A stretch of 64,000 nucleotides of DNA from Legionella bononiensis. GTDB lineage: Bacteria; Pseudomonadota; Gammaproteobacteria; Legionellales; Legionellaceae. Where the stretch lies: positions 682,001 to 746,000 of the forward strand of contig NZ_JADOBG010000022.1 of the NCBI RefSeq assembly GCF_016786215.1. The letters run 5' to 3'. Below the pieces are notes generated by a model. It saw only the letters and a list, made by a program, of their open reading frames with translations, made no database searches and was not told the origin of the DNA. A program made the translations under genes and the position numbers. Positions 37,942 to 51,562 of the stretch are shown here, one piece after another (the first letter of the stretch is position 1; each line of letters opens with the position of its first letter).

Positions 37942-38970
37942 CTATGAATTACAGACCTCATTCACAACTCGATTCAGTATCGGTCCAATAGTACGACTTG
38001 AGTACGTGTTGGCTCGAAGAAACCCATTATATGATAATCGTTTAGCAAGACCGCTGTCTTTAATTAACCGCTCTAATCCATTCGCTAAACTCACAGGATC
38101 TGACGGAGGTACCATAACAGCGCATTCGGTGTCTCCGACTATCTCAAGAGGGCCGGATATCTGGGTGAGCACCATAGGTAATGAATGCATCATACTCTCA
38201 ACAACAACCAAACCAAAAGACTCCTTCAATGAAGGATGGCAGAAAATATCCAGGCTCTCATAAAAGGCCTGTTTATCATCTATCCAACCCAATAACGTCA
38301 CCTCGTTTTGTAAGCTATGCTGATTAATTTGTTTGATGTATTGTTTTTTCTGTTTACCATCACCCGCGATGAGCGCTTTAAATGAAATACCATTACGTTT
38401 TAAAAGTGCCAAAGCATCGATAAATACATCCAACCCCTTAAGATCTGAAAATCTGGCACTGGCTCCTATCACTGGAATTACAGTACTCTTGGGTTCTTTA
38501 TAAGAAAGATCCTCTGGAATGGAAATCATATTAGGAACCGTGTAGATTTTTTTTGTAGATTCCCCCTGACTCATGATGTCTTGGTACATATGTTCTGTGA
38601 TAGCAATAACCGCATCAGATACTTTTGCTAACTCATCGTACGATTCAATTGTATGACATACGGCAATTTTAGGTACTTTGGTTTCTGTCTTTTCAAACAG
38701 TATGGCAGCTCGTTTGGTATGCATGATAATGCAATCAGGTTGCTCTTTGAGTATTAATTGACGCAATCGATGAACTGCAATGAAGTCCTTTCTCCCATAA
38801 CTGAATAGTGTTCTGAGATTATCACCTGCGCAGGCTTTTCTTATCTGTGACCAAGGATGAATAACAGGAATAATCTCATTACCCAAACTCTCCAAAACCT
38901 TGGTATAGTTTAAAAAAACCTGTTCAACACCTCCATTTACTTTGGAGAACATTGCATTAAAAATTTTCAT
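37942..38970 (-). CDS. Family 4-type glycosyltransferase
   Basis: A 342-residue GT-B glycosyltransferase. The C-terminal half has the GT4 signatures: IGASARFSDLKGLDVFIDAL, VTLLGWIDD and the nucleotide-sugar motif CHPSLKESFGLVVVESM, whose first acidic residue is Glu. The N-terminal half begins MKIFNAMFSKVNGGVEQVF, typical of acceptor-binding domains. It probably transfers a sugar to lipopolysaccharide, capsule or another glycan. It stands alone with no other polysaccharide gene nearby, next to a repeat array, which suggests it may have been inserted here. A reasonable upstream region (about 135 bases) separates it from the gyrB stop. Confidence 0.85.
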   Translation of the reverse strand: MKIFNAMFSKVNGGVEQVFLNYTKVLESLGNEIIPVIHPWSQIRKACAGDNLRTLFSYGRKDFIAVHRLRQLILKEQPDCIIMHTKRAAILFEKTETKVPKIAVCHTIESYDELAKVSDAVIAITEHMYQDIMSQGESTKKIYTVPNMISIPEDLSYKEPKSTVIPVIGASARFSDLKGLDVFIDALALLKRNGISFKALIAGDGKQKKQYIKQINQHSLQNEVTLLGWIDDKQAFYESLDIFCHPSLKESFGLVVVESMMHSLPMVLTQISGPLEIVGDTECAVMVPPSDPVSLANGLERLIKDSGLAKRLSYNGFLRANTYSSRTIGPILNRVVNEVCNS

Positions 38971-39105
38971 TAGAAATCCGGAGTAGTATTTCTTTAACCA
39001 CTACTGCTTTATATCAAATATAACAAGCACTTTATTTCCCTCGTACTTGCGAACTAATAGCGAGAGGCTATAAAGTGACTGTTCGCCTTACAACCTCGCT
39101 TAAAG

Positions 39106-41924
<2,819 letters not shown>

Positions 41925-44165
41925 TTACCGCCACAATTGATACCAGCGGGAGGGCGGACTTAAATTGTCATGTGATGTCTGCAGATCTTTAGTTCTCACT
42001 TTATCATAATGGGTTAACGCAGCCAGATCCAACGAGACTAAAGAGGGCATAGCACGTACGATTCCAGGTTCCAGTCCAGTTCCAGCAGCGCCTTCTCTAC
42101 GGCTCTCCCGCACTATAGAATAGTCAAAACCCAAACCGGAATTAGATTCAGCCAGAGGGAACCAGTGAGTATCAGACGACGAAGAATAGTTAGTAATCGA
42201 CAAGTTTCGCGGTAAATGCGTTTCGTTAAAGACTGTACTGTTAATAAGCTCAAAGGAGCGGTCTTTTCTGCAATACTCTTGAGCTACATGTGCTGGAACT
42301 TCACGCTGAGCCTTACCAACCGCAATCCATGCATCATCGATTTCATGAAAATCACCCCTCTTAAACCATTTGTCATAATTATCCACATAGTATTTCAAAG
42401 CATTTATCAATATTGATAAATCAAAATGCTTAGATCGTTCAATAGTCTGACCATATTGCTGATAAGTAAGACCGTTTTGCTCAATTTTTACTATCCGCTC
42501 TAAGAGATACGCTTTGGTTTCCTCATCCATAAAGGATTCTAACATCTGTCTCATGTGTGTATCTTTAGCCCAATAGGCGTATTCATAAGCAGTGCATTCA
42601 AAAGTTCTACCTGAATAATCAGTAAACTTACCTACCTTTCGGAGCAGAGCATTAGGATCTTGGGTTCTTTCTAACAGCATAGAAGCATTTTCTTGATCAC
42701 CTTTAGCTACATACTCGAGGAAGAGACGATTGTGGAAGGAAGGTGATCTTTGACACGCCCCTTTAATTTCTTGTGGGAGTTTATCAAATTGAACGTCATC
42801 CATGTTATTTATCAGAATATCAATATCGACTTCAACTTCCTGTACAGTTGATAACTTTGGAATGCTTCCCACATCTAGAATGTCATGGCGTATTTGCTCA
42901 AAGTATTGTTGATTAGCACACGCAGGTGATACTATATTTGCAAAATCAGTACAAATTAAACCATTATAACTGATAAATGTCGCGAGACTCCCCTCTGCTT
43001 CAGTATCTAAGAGCATAAAATCATCCATATGTGGATTTTCTGGTGTTGCGGTAACAGTGCGATATGCATTCCTAAACTTATCTTGAATTGCGTTCAAATC
43101 TTTAGTGTCGAGCGCACGTGCTATTTCAAACTTCTTGGCATGGACATTGAAAAAAGAACATATGACTCTTTCAACCTCATCCCCTGTTTGTAAAGCCTCT
43201 GAGATTGTTTCAACTAAATCATTGCTTAAATCCAGTTCTTTATCCAATACTGCTCCGAAATTCACCTCACTCAATCCATGTGCCCGGCAGTAAACGTTCA
43301 AAACTCCTAAATAAAATTGGGTTAGAATTGATAAACGCTCTATTTGTTCCTCTGCATTAACATTATCCTTTAAATAAAATGGAGAGGAATCCAAGGTGGT
43401 TTCCAAGTTTGGGGCAAAAGCATTCAAAAGAGTTACTACGTACTCTTCTACTGTTGTATCTCGCGAAAAACCCATTTGTTCGTCGATATAGCTCTGTTCC
43501 ACTTCCCTTCTCATAGTATCAAAGTACACAAAATCGAGTTTGATGCCTAGTTGTTCGTAACAGGTATCCTTTAAAACTTGCTTAATTTGTTCAAAAGTCG
43601 CATCTTTCGGTATGGCATTCACAGTGGATTCAATGAGCTTTTGTCGCGGTGATTTTCCAGTTAATTGCAGAAAGCCAAACTGTTCCTGCATGCAATTGTA
43701 TAAGTTAGATAATGGTACACCTTTAGAATTATTACCACGATTGATGGTAAATACTGGATTCTCAACTTGCGAATAGGGATCCTGGTGTTTTGGTCGTAAT
43801 TGTATACTATATAAGTTGGATGGCTTTTTGAGAAAATGACTTATTGTAGACCCATATTGATTTTGCATCGCTTTAATCGCTTCTTGGTACTTTTTTATTT
43901 GAGCCAATCGTTCTTCCTTTAACTTACGAAGAGGGTTATCTTCGTTGAATAGGCTGATATCGAACTCCAAAGCAGATTGATACGAGTTCAATTCAGCTAA
44001 AGCACCGCTTTCGAAAAATGTTCTTAACTCCAAAGTTGCTTTACATGTATTGTCTGTGCTGGTATCAATACCCGCAATAAAAGGTACAAATAGATGCACC
44101 ATATTGGTTTTGTGGTTAATAGCTAGATATCTTGTTACTTGGGGTTCAGATAACGATATTCGCAT
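41925..44165 (-). CDS. Effector-like protein of unknown function between gyrB and recF
   Basis: About 746 residues, soluble, with no signal peptide or membrane span. Residues 490-650 of the longest frame contain a block I recall from several Legionella proteins: an ankyrin-like start (AKGDQENASMLLERTQDP), then FTDYSGRTFECTAYEYAYWA, DEETK, and GKAQREVPAHVAQEYCR. The N-terminal 480 residues are helical and unassigned. I set the start at ATG 44165, preceded by AGAGAG; a GTG at 44186 is in frame but has no ribosome-binding site. The family is common in Legionella as presumed Dot/Icm substrates, but the function is unknown. The position between gyrB and recF is unusual. Confidence 0.7.
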   Translation of the reverse strand: MRISLSEPQVTRYLAINHKTNMVHLFVPFIAGIDTSTDNTCKATLELRTFFESGALAELNSYQSALEFDISLFNEDNPLRKLKEERLAQIKKYQEAIKAMQNQYGSTISHFLKKPSNLYSIQLRPKHQDPYSQVENPVFTINRGNNSKGVPLSNLYNCMQEQFGFLQLTGKSPRQKLIESTVNAIPKDATFEQIKQVLKDTCYEQLGIKLDFVYFDTMRREVEQSYIDEQMGFSRDTTVEEYVVTLLNAFAPNLETTLDSSPFYLKDNVNAEEQIERLSILTQFYLGVLNVYCRAHGLSEVNFGAVLDKELDLSNDLVETISEALQTGDEVERVICSFFNVHAKKFEIARALDTKDLNAIQDKFRNAYRTVTATPENPHMDDFMLLDTEAEGSLATFISYNGLICTDFANIVSPACANQQYFEQIRHDILDVGSIPKLSTVQEVEVDIDILINNMDDVQFDKLPQEIKGACQRSPSFHNRLFLEYVAKGDQENASMLLERTQDPNALLRKVGKFTDYSGRTFECTAYEYAYWAKDTHMRQMLESFMDEETKAYLLERIVKIEQNGLTYQQYGQTIERSKHFDLSILINALKYYVDNYDKWFKRGDFHEIDDAWIAVGKAQREVPAHVAQEYCRKDRSFELINSTVFNETHLPRNLSITNYSSSSDTHWFPLAESNSGLGFDYSIVRESRREGAAGTGLEPGIVRAMPSLVSLDLAALTHYDKVRTKDLQTSHDNLSPPSRWYQLWR

Positions 44166-44625
44166 AGTTTGCTCTCTCAAATACACCGGTTTTATATTTC
44201 AATTATAAACCATTGTGTAAAAATGAAACTCATTGATAACAGTTGATCTGTTACTTTTAGACTGTCAGCAATGAGTTGAAACTGATCGTTATCTAATCTT
44301 TGCATGTAGAGTTCTACTTACTCCATATGTACAGTATATTTAGAACGATACAAAGCCAATAATGTAATTACACCAACGATACTTTTACTTTAGAATGAAG
44401 CGGAGGAGATTAGGGATCCCTATACAACATTTCTTATATCGTATGGTTAGGCAATATCCTTCACAAATGATTTGCAATTGGGTACATACAAACAACATGA
44501 TGATCCATGAGATTTCTTATTCCTATAGTAATCTATGCTGGATAGAAGAAGGAGCTCTCTCTCCTTAAAACTGGACAGATTCATTCACTGGCTTAGAGTT
44601 CTTTGTTCCGGAACTAAAGATCTAG
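44166..44625. other. Spacer upstream of the effector-like gene, nothing recognised
   Basis: About 460 bases between the effector-like gene start and the recF stop. It is AT-rich with short frames only. The left part should contain the effector-like gene promoter. No repeat, RNA or terminator was recognised. Confidence 0.5.
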
Positions 44626-45687
44626 TCAAGCAACAATGGTACCCGAGTTAATAGTGAATCTAGAGCTATTCATACCGTGTGCAATCGAAGTCAAATCTGA
44701 TTGATTAATACAAGTAACCACATATTGTCCTGAATGGGTATTTAAATAATGAAATAGTCGTACCTTGTGACTTTCATCAAGTTCTGCAGATAAATCATCA
44801 AAGAGATACAAACAGTCCCCTTTTAGGAGTTGTCCCTGAGCTAGTTTTAATGCGATTAATATAATTTTTTGTTGGCCACGAGAAAGTATTTGTTTTGCTT
44901 TAGCATCGTCGCTATAAATTAAAATATCTGCTTGATGTGGGCCATATTGGGTGTATTGTCTTTGCAGATCACTAGAGTAGCTTTCTGCTAAAATATCCAT
45001 TAGTGATTTACCAGTATTTTTTTTATCCCAACCTTTATAATAGTCAATAGTGCAAGAGCTGGAAGTTAATTGGTTAATAGTTTGATAAAAAACAGTTTTC
45101 AACTTCTCAAAATATTCCTGTCTCAGAAAATCCATTTGTGTAGCCAGATCATCCAACTGTCTATCCCAGGGAATACAGTTCTGGTAAGACGAGTGTTTTT
45201 TTAATAGGACATTTCTGTGCTTTATAACCCTTTTATAATCCTTCCATAATGACAAATAATTATGTTTCACGTGAAACAACCCCCAATCCAATACGCTTCT
45301 ACGAACACTGGGTCCTGCATCAATAATTTGGAAAATATCAGCATAAAAAACTTGACAAGGTAATGCATAGGCCAATTGGCTTGTACTGTAACAAAGTTGA
45401 TTATTCAATTTAATCTGAGTTGACTGCGAAGAAGACTTTTGAATGCTGATGGTTGAGTTATCCGTAAAACGAGAAAAAACAGTCAAAGCAGATTGCCCCC
45501 GAGAGATTATCGGAGAAATCTCTCGGGATCTGAATGAATGGCCACAGCTTAACAAATACAAAGCTTCAAGAATAGAAGTCTTTCCACTTCCATTTAAACC
45601 ATAGATAAAATTAAACTGTGGATTGAGGGTTAAATGAGCTTCTGAGATATTTCTTAAATGATGAATTCTTAAATCAGATAAAATCAT
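44626..45687 (-). CDS. recF: DNA replication and repair protein RecF
   Basis: An SMC-like ATPase that loads RecA at gaps via RecOR. The 353 residues contain the Walker A loop YGLNGSGKTSILEAL at about 29-43, the ABC signature in LSRGQQKIILIALKLAQ and the Walker B LYLFDDLSAELDE. The start overlaps the dnaN stop by 4 bases (TGA/ATG), the standard dnaA-dnaN-recF operon. A perfect parS palindrome lies within its coding sequence at 45263-45278, forcing the codons there. Confidence 0.95.
   Translation of the reverse strand: MILSDLRIHHLRNISEAHLTLNPQFNFIYGLNGSGKTSILEALYLLSCGHSFRSREISPIISRGQSALTVFSRFTDNSTISIQKSSSQSTQIKLNNQLCYSTSQLAYALPCQVFYADIFQIIDAGPSVRRSVLDWGLFHVKHNYLSLWKDYKRVIKHRNVLLKKHSSYQNCIPWDRQLDDLATQMDFLRQEYFEKLKTVFYQTINQLTSSSCTIDYYKGWDKKNTGKSLMDILAESYSSDLQRQYTQYGPHQADILIYSDDAKAKQILSRGQQKIILIALKLAQGQLLKGDCLYLFDDLSAELDESHKVRLFHYLNTHSGQYVVTCINQSDLTSIAHGMNSSRFTINSGTIVA
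45263..45278. promoter_or_regulatory. parS centromere-like site 2, inside recF
   Basis: A second exact TGTTTCACGTGAAACA palindrome lies 3.5 kb from the first and about 2.9 kb from the dnaA start. It is embedded in the recF frame, so it has been retained under both coding and ParB-binding constraint. Confidence 0.93.
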
Positions 45688-46787
45688 ATTTTCATAGGCA
45701 TAATGATGTATTGATAATTATCATTGTGTAACGACTCGATTAAAATACTACTGTCTGTATTAGACATGGACATTCGTATCTTACCGTCACCAAAGTGATT
45801 TAATACATCCAGCAAATAAGTGGCATTCAAGCCAATCTTTAACTCATCACCCTGAGTTTCTGCAGCAAGAGTTTCAACGGCCTCTTCCTGTTCATTATTG
45901 TTGGCAATTAAAGTTAATTGACCGGATTGTAAATGAAGCATTACCGCTTTAGATTTTTCATGAGCTAAAATAACAATGCGTGCCAAAGACCGTTTTAGGA
46001 CGGCACAATCAATAATAATTTGTTTATCTTGTTCTCTGGGAATAGCTTTTGAGTAAGGAGGAAAACGGGCTTCAATCAATTTGGACATAAATGTAAATTG
46101 ACTGCTAATTAATTTAAAATGAGACTTTCCAGCAGCCAGTAAAACATGCTCATCACTTATGCAATTTAATAAGCGTAATAATTCCTGAACGCCTTTTTTG
46201 GGTAACAAAAGTTTATTTTGACTAACGTTGTCACAAGAATATCGACAAATAGCCATTCTGTGTCCATCTGTTGCAACAGCAGAAATCTGATGAGGTTCAA
46301 ATTCTAAAAAGAGTCCATTAAGAAATACTCGAACATCCTGTTGCGACATGGCAAAGTGAGTTGACTGCAATAATTGCAGTAAGACAAGTCGGGGTATGGT
46401 TAACTCAACTTCATTGCACTCATCTTCACTTAATGGATAATTTTCAGCGGGCAAAGTGGTCAATTTGAATGAACTTCGCCCTTGTTTGATGGTTACAATA
46501 CCTTTATCAAAAACAATATTTGGGTTAGTATTTTCATCAAGAGAACGTATGATATCAATAAACTTTTTAGCAGGAACAGTAATACTTCCTGATGTTTGGT
46601 TTGATTCACAAGACACCTGAGCAGAAATTTCAATTTCTAAATCAGTAGCAGTAACATGCAGCAAGCCATCAGCCAATTTTAATAAAAAATTGGATAAAAT
46701 AGCCAAGGATTGCTTTTTGTCTACAGCTCCGGCTACGGTAAGTAAAGGAGCGAGGAGATCTTCCTTTTTTATAGCTAATTCAAACAC
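45684..46787 (-). CDS. dnaN: DNA polymerase III beta sliding clamp
   Basis: The ring-shaped processivity clamp. The 367-residue length and the three-domain pattern are standard: N-terminal MFELAIKKEDLLAPL, the middle VFLNGLFLEF and VATDGHRMAICRY, and the C-terminal end YIIMPMKI, which closes the clamp peptide-binding pocket (MPMKI in place of the E. coli MPMRL). It lies 13 bases after dnaA and overlaps recF by 4 bases, so the three replication genes are co-transcribed. Confidence 0.97.
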   Translation of the reverse strand: MFELAIKKEDLLAPLLTVAGAVDKKQSLAILSNFLLKLADGLLHVTATDLEIEISAQVSCESNQTSGSITVPAKKFIDIIRSLDENTNPNIVFDKGIVTIKQGRSSFKLTTLPAENYPLSEDECNEVELTIPRLVLLQLLQSTHFAMSQQDVRVFLNGLFLEFEPHQISAVATDGHRMAICRYSCDNVSQNKLLLPKKGVQELLRLLNCISDEHVLLAAGKSHFKLISSQFTFMSKLIEARFPPYSKAIPREQDKQIIIDCAVLKRSLARIVILAHEKSKAVMLHLQSGQLTLIANNNEQEEAVETLAAETQGDELKIGLNATYLLDVLNHFGDGKIRMSMSNTDSSILIESLHNDNYQYIIMPMKI

Positions 46788-46800
46788 GATAAACCCCTTA

Positions 46801-48159
46801 TCACGAAGATAATATACGCATCAAATTTTTGTAATCTTCAGCAAAATCACTATCATCTTGAACTAATTCTTTAACTTTTCTGCAGGCATGAATTACCGTA
46901 GTATGATCTCGACCACCAAAATGATCACCAATTTCAGGCAAACTGTGATTGGTTAATTCTTTGCTCAAAGCCATAGCCATTTGTCTTGGTCTGGCAATAG
47001 AGCGACTACGACGTTTGGATAACAAATCAGCTACTTTAACTTTATAATATTCAGCTACAGTTTTTTGAATATTCTCTATAGTAACCAATTTATCCTGCAA
47101 CGCTAAAAGATCACGTAATGCTTCATGCACAAACTCTATCGTAATTGGTTTTCCAGTAAAATGAGCATTAGCAATTACCCGTCGTAAAGCACCTTCAAGC
47201 TCTCTGACATTAGAACGTATTCGTTTAGCAATAAAAAACGCGACTTCATAAGGAAGTTCAATATTGGATTGTTCTGCTTTACTGATTAAAATAGCAACAC
47301 GAGTTTCCAATTCCGGTGGCTCTACTGCAACAGTAAGTCCCCAACCAAAACGTGACTTAAGCCGTTCTTCCATGCCCTCGATTTCTTTCGGATATCGATC
47401 GCTGGTTAAAATAATTTGTTGTTGTCCTTCCAGCAGAGCATTGAAGGTATGGAAAAACTCCTCTTGTGAGCGATCTTTACCTGCAAAAAACTGAATATCA
47501 TCAATGAGTAAGGCATTTAAAGAGCGATAAAAACGTTTGAATTCATTGATGGAATTGGTCTGCAATGCTTTAACCATATCCGCAACAAATCGCTCCGAAT
47601 GCAAATAAAGTACTTTGGCTTCAGGATTATTTTTAAGAATATTATTACCAATAGCATGCATCAAGTGGGTTTTACCTAAACCAACGCCTCCATAAATAAA
47701 TAAGGGATTGTAGGCGTCACCAGGACGTTCAGCTACTTGCATGGACGCAGCACGGGCTAACTGGTTTGAATTTCCTTCAACAAAACTGTCAAATACAAAT
47801 TTTTTATTTAAATGACTGCTTTTATAGTCAACAGCCTTTTTATTTATAGTTTTCGCCGCGGTGGTTGTCGTAGAAGAAACAGTCGTTTCAACAATCGATG
47901 CAACAGGTTCAGCAGCCTTGCTTCCAATCTCTATTGAAACAGATTTTATATCATCACCACAAAACTGATTGATTAATTCTTCAATGCGAGAAAAAAAATG
48001 TTTTTTAACCCAATCAACAACAAATCGATTAGGTGCAAGTAAAACTAAACGTTGCTCATCTGTATGAGCTTGTAAAGGACGCAACCAGGTATTGAATTGC
48101 TGAGCAGAATATTCATCTTGCAATAAACCTAAACATTTTTGCCAAACAGTTGCTGACAC
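46801..48159 (-). CDS. dnaA: Chromosomal replication initiator DnaA
   Basis: The initiator ATPase that melts oriC. Domain I begins [15 protein letters not shown] linker rich in Thr and Ser follows. Domain III (about 120-340) has Walker [10 protein letters not shown] and Walker [10 protein letters not shown]. Domain IV has the DnaA-box-binding signature [16 protein letters not shown] place the start at the GTG at 48159 because GAGGAG lies 7 bases upstream; this gives 452 residues. The frame stays open to an ATG at 48177, which is part of that ribosome-binding region. The gene is divergent from rpmH across the presumed origin. Confidence 0.97.
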   Translation of the reverse strand: MSATVWQKCLGLLQDEYSAQQFNTWLRPLQAHTDEQRLVLLAPNRFVVDWVKKHFFSRIEELINQFCGDDIKSVSIEIGSKAAEPVASIVETTVSSTTTTAAKTINKKAVDYKSSHLNKKFVFDSFVEGNSNQLARAASMQVAERPGDAYNPLFIYGGVGLGKTHLMHAIGNNILKNNPEAKVLYLHSERFVADMVKALQTNSINEFKRFYRSLNALLIDDIQFFAGKDRSQEEFFHTFNALLEGQQQIILTSDRYPKEIEGMEERLKSRFGWGLTVAVEPPELETRVAILISKAEQSNIELPYEVAFFIAKRIRSNVRELEGALRRVIANAHFTGKPITIEFVHEALRDLLALQDKLVTIENIQKTVAEYYKVKVADLLSKRRSRSIARPRQMAMALSKELTNHSLPEIGDHFGGRDHTTVIHACRKVKELVQDDSDFAEDYKNLMRILSS

Positions 48160-49182
48160 AACATAACTCCTCATCATATAAGGGTGGTAAAAGAGTGCTA
48201 AAACTAATTATCCACGGCTATAAATATTGCCATTGAAAGCACCTAGACAGCAAGATAATTAAGTAGAATAAATTAAAGAATCAAAAATAAGATAAATACT
48301 TATAAAATTAAAACTGAGTTTTAAATAATCGATGTTCTAACAGGGAGATTATACTCAGCCTTGAATAAAAGGCAAAGTTATCCACAAAAAAAATTAAATT
48401 AAAATCAGAAACCCAATAAAAAAAAATGAAATGAAGAAAAACCAGAGCACATAAATAAGGCGATAAGGATATTAAAAGCTATGGATAACTAGCGTTTATA
48501 CCCGGGAATAAGTTGAATACAAAACAAAGAATCGGTAACTGAACAAAAGAACAAACAATTTAAGCACAGACAATAACGTAACTTACGAACATCATATATT
48601 ACAACGTAACTAGTTGTAATATATATAATATTTTAAGTTATCAACAGAAACTGTCCTTACTAATAATAAGAATAGGTTTTTAAGTATATAAAACTATATT
48701 AATAATAGATGATTCGAATAAGTCACTTTTAAATAAAAAAAAGTTTAATACATCCCAGTACAAAAACATGTCTTTGAAAAAGTATCCTTTTTACAAACAC
48801 ATATTTTGAATAGTCGATTACGAACCGTTGGAGTAAACAAAAGATGTGTATAAGATCAGGTTTAGCACCTATATATATAGTGTATAAATTGGATGGATTA
48901 AAAACCAGTGCGTTTTACACACAGAATAAGACCGTTCAATACAAGAGTTTTATACAAGATAAAATTCTTGTAACTCGATGATAGTAAAATATTTATTGGA
49001 GTTATCAACAGACTTGGCGATGCTTAATATAATAAAAAGATATATAATTTAAAAGATATATTATAATTACGCCATCCCAATAACTTGAAACAGATATCAA
49101 AAAATAATCATCTTTCTAATTTGACACTGGAAAGAAAGTTATCTATCATTGCCAACCTCATAAATTTATATACAGGTTCATC
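48160..49182. other. Probable replication origin (oriC) between dnaA and rpmH
   Basis: A 1.0-kb AT-rich gene-free region between dnaA and rpmH. DnaA-box-like 9-mers are TTATCCACG at 48208-48216, TTATCCACA (perfect consensus) at 48378-48386, TTATCCATA (reverse) at 48480-48488, TTATCAACA at 48638-48646 and 49002-49010, and TTATACACA and TTATACACT (reverse) at 48845-48853 and 48879-48887. AT-only stretches such as 48616-48636 are candidates for the unwinding element. The right end carries the rpmH promoter. The boundaries of the functional origin are inferred, not shown. Confidence 0.85.
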
Positions 49183-49317
49183 ATGAAACGCACCTTTCAA
49201 CCAAGTAATTTAAAACGCAAACGCGATCATGGTTTTCGTGAGCGTATGGCAACTCGTGCAGGTCGATTAGTTATCAAACGTCGTCGTGCCAAAGGACGTA
49301 AGCGTTTGTCAGCTTAA
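49183..49317 (+). CDS. rpmH: 50S ribosomal protein L34
   Basis: A 44-residue basic ribosomal protein, from [24 protein letters not shown] sequence (here ...[13 protein letters not shown]) to KGRKRLSA. Length and sequence are typical. The TAA at 49315-49317 is followed directly by the GTG start of rnpA. It is the first gene rightward of the origin, heading rpmH-rnpA-yidD-yidC-mnmE. Confidence 0.97.
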   Translation: MKRTFQPSNLKRKRDHGFRERMATRAGRLVIKRRRAKGRKRLSA

Positions 49318-49662
49318 GTGTTTGCATTTACTAAAACACAGAGACTGTTAACAAAAAAAGATTATGACCATGTGTTTGAACAGGCAAAAAAAATTGTAAC
49401 GACTGAATTTGTTGTGTTATACAGAAACAATGATCTCGGTTATGCTCGTTTAGGGCTGGCGTTGTCAAAGAAAATGATAGCAAAAGCCCATGATAGAAAT
49501 CGTATAAAACGACTTCTGAGGGAAAGTTTTAGAATACAGAAACTGCCTGCAGTAGATATGATTTTTCTAGCGAAACAAGGTGTGGCACGACAAACAAATT
49601 TAGTCATAAATACCCAATTGAGCAAAACATGGGAAAAACTAACTTCATACTACGACAAATAG
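49318..49662 (+). CDS. rnpA: Ribonuclease P protein component
   Basis: The basic protein subunit of RNase P, which matures tRNA 5' ends. It has 114 residues with the RNR motif, here [15 protein letters not shown]. It starts with GTG immediately after the rpmH stop and has no separate promoter, so it is translated from the rpmH transcript. Its last 34 bases overlap yidD. Confidence 0.95.
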   Translation: MFAFTKTQRLLTKKDYDHVFEQAKKIVTTEFVVLYRNNDLGYARLGLALSKKMIAKAHDRNRIKRLLRESFRIQKLPAVDMIFLAKQGVARQTNLVINTQLSKTWEKLTSYYDK

Positions 49663-49877
49663 TATGCATTCCAATTAAAATATATCAATTTTTGATTGCC
49701 CCATTGATTAAACCATGCTGTCGCTATTATCCTAGTTGTTCACAGTATACTGAGAGTGCAATCAAACAACATGGCATAACTAAAGGCTTGTGGATGGGTT
49801 TGAAACGAATATTGCGATGTCATCCCTGGTCTCGTGGTGGTTATGATCCGGTACTCCCTAACGATGAGAAGCTTTAA
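49629..49877 (+). CDS. yidD: Membrane protein insertion efficiency factor YidD
   Basis: A small (82-residue) amphipathic membrane-associated protein of the YidD family, which aids YidC. The [20 protein letters not shown] core and the C-terminal [12 protein letters not shown] are diagnostic. It overlaps the 3' end of rnpA by 34 bases and its stop overlaps the yidC start by one base (TAATG), so the whole operon is tightly coupled. Confidence 0.94.
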   Translation: MGKTNFILRQIVCIPIKIYQFLIAPLIKPCCRYYPSCSQYTESAIKQHGITKGLWMGLKRILRCHPWSRGGYDPVLPNDEKL

Positions 49878-51562
49878 TGGATATTAGACGTATAATATTA
49901 TATATGGCGCTTGCGCTGGTTGGTTTATCACTTTGGAACGCCTGGCAAGCGGATTATCCAGCTAAACCGCCTGTTGCAATAGAATCAACCAGTCAGTTGA
50001 ACACTGATGGTCATTTATTACCAGAGGTTACTCCTGTTGAAACAGAACAAAGTCCTCTAAATCCATCATATGACCAACAAACAAATAAGAATGTGTTAAA
50101 ACCTGAGCAACTTATTCAGGTTAAAACAGATGTTTTAGATGTAGCCATTGATTTAAAACAAGGCGATATAGTAAAAGGACTTCTTCTTGACTATCCCTTG
50201 AGTGTTGAGGATAAAAACAAACCATTTCCTCTGCTACAAAATCAACCTCAAGAGCGCTATGTAGCCAATAGCAGCATCTTCGTAGCGAAAGATCAATCCG
50301 TTCAATCACTCAATTTTGGTTTTACCTCAGAACAAAAAGAATATCAGTTAAAGCCTAATCAAGATCAATTAATCGTTACTCTTGATGGAAAGAATGAAGA
50401 AGGGTTAACCGTTAAAAAAGAATTTATATTTACCAAAGGCAGTTACTTAATCGATGTAAATTACAAAATTATTAATAATGGAACTACTGACTGGAAGGGG
50501 TATTTAAATACTCAATTGCTCCGAAGTTCACCCAAGGAAGATAAATCAAGTATTTTCCATGTCGGTTCATATACTGGTGCCTCTTATTCAAATCCTGGTA
50601 CTCATCGTTATCAAAAGGTTGGGTTTAGTGATATGAATAAAAACAATCTTGATGTTGATGCTAAAGGCGGTTGGATTGCGATGCAGCAACATTATTTTTT
50701 AAGTGCATGGATCCCTGGAAGTTCAGCTGAAAATAAATTTTATACTCGGGCGATTAATGGTGATTACACTATAGGCGCGGTGAGTCAACCTATTGTGATT
50801 AAGCCGGATGAGCAAAAAGAAATAGGTTCCAAATTGTATGTTGGACCCGAAATTACCAGTGTTCTAAAAGGCATAGCCCCATCTTTGGATTTAACAGTTG
50901 ATTATGGCATCCTTTGGTTTGTCTCTTCTTTGTTGTTTTCATTGATGAAGGCAATTTATAATTTTGTTGGAAACTGGGGCTGGTCTATTGTTCTGGTTAC
51001 AGTATTAATTAAGTTGGCATTTTACCGACTGTCAGCAACCAGTTACAAATCAATGGCTGGAATGCGTAAATTACAACCTAAGCTACAAGCTTTGCGTGAA
51101 CGTTATGGTGACGATAAAGCAAAAATAAGTCAGGCAACTATGGAACTTTACCGCCAGGAAAAAGTAAATCCTTTAGGTGGTTGCTTGCCTATCATTATTC
51201 AGATACCCGTATTTATTGCTTTGTATTGGGTGTTGCTGGAAAGTGTTGAATTAAGACAAGCTCCTTTTATATTCTGGATTAATGACCTGGCGTCTGCTGA
51301 TCCCTATCATGTTTTGCCTCTGATTATGGGTGCGACAATGTTAGTTCAGCAAAAATTGAATCCAACACCACCAGATCCCATGCAGGCTAAAGTAATGATG
51401 TTCTTGCCTATTTTATTTACGGGATTGTTCTGGAGTTTTCCATCGGGTTTAGTGCTGTATTGGATAGTGAATAATACTTTATCCATCATGCAACAATGGT
51501 ACATTACTCGAAAATATTCCGATGACAAACCAGTTAAGAAACTGGTAGCAACAGCAAAATAA
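49877..51562 (+). CDS. yidC: Membrane protein insertase YidC
   Basis: The inner-membrane insertase acting with or without SecYEG. It has 561 residues: an N-terminal membrane anchor (about 5-22), a large periplasmic P1 domain (about 25-335), and then the conserved five-helix region with [39 protein letters not shown] and [21 protein letters not shown]. The positively charged groove residue is expected in the SATSYKSM region but was not located precisely. It is followed immediately by mnmE. Confidence 0.96.
   Translation: MDIRRIILYMALALVGLSLWNAWQADYPAKPPVAIESTSQLNTDGHLLPEVTPVETEQSPLNPSYDQQTNKNVLKPEQLIQVKTDVLDVAIDLKQGDIVKGLLLDYPLSVEDKNKPFPLLQNQPQERYVANSSIFVAKDQSVQSLNFGFTSEQKEYQLKPNQDQLIVTLDGKNEEGLTVKKEFIFTKGSYLIDVNYKIINNGTTDWKGYLNTQLLRSSPKEDKSSIFHVGSYTGASYSNPGTHRYQKVGFSDMNKNNLDVDAKGGWIAMQQHYFLSAWIPGSSAENKFYTRAINGDYTIGAVSQPIVIKPDEQKEIGSKLYVGPEITSVLKGIAPSLDLTVDYGILWFVSSLLFSLMKAIYNFVGNWGWSIVLVTVLIKLAFYRLSATSYKSMAGMRKLQPKLQALRERYGDDKAKISQATMELYRQEKVNPLGGCLPIIIQIPVFIALYWVLLESVELRQAPFIFWINDLASADPYHVLPLIMGATMLVQQKLNPTPPDPMQAKVMMFLPILFTGLFWSFPSGLVLYWIVNNTLSIMQQWYITRKYSDDKPVKKLVATAK

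Noticed and set aside
48160..49182. CRISPR-like or iteron repeats in the AT-rich origin region
   Set aside because: Only short degenerate DnaA boxes and simple AT runs are present; no regular spacing or long direct repeat.
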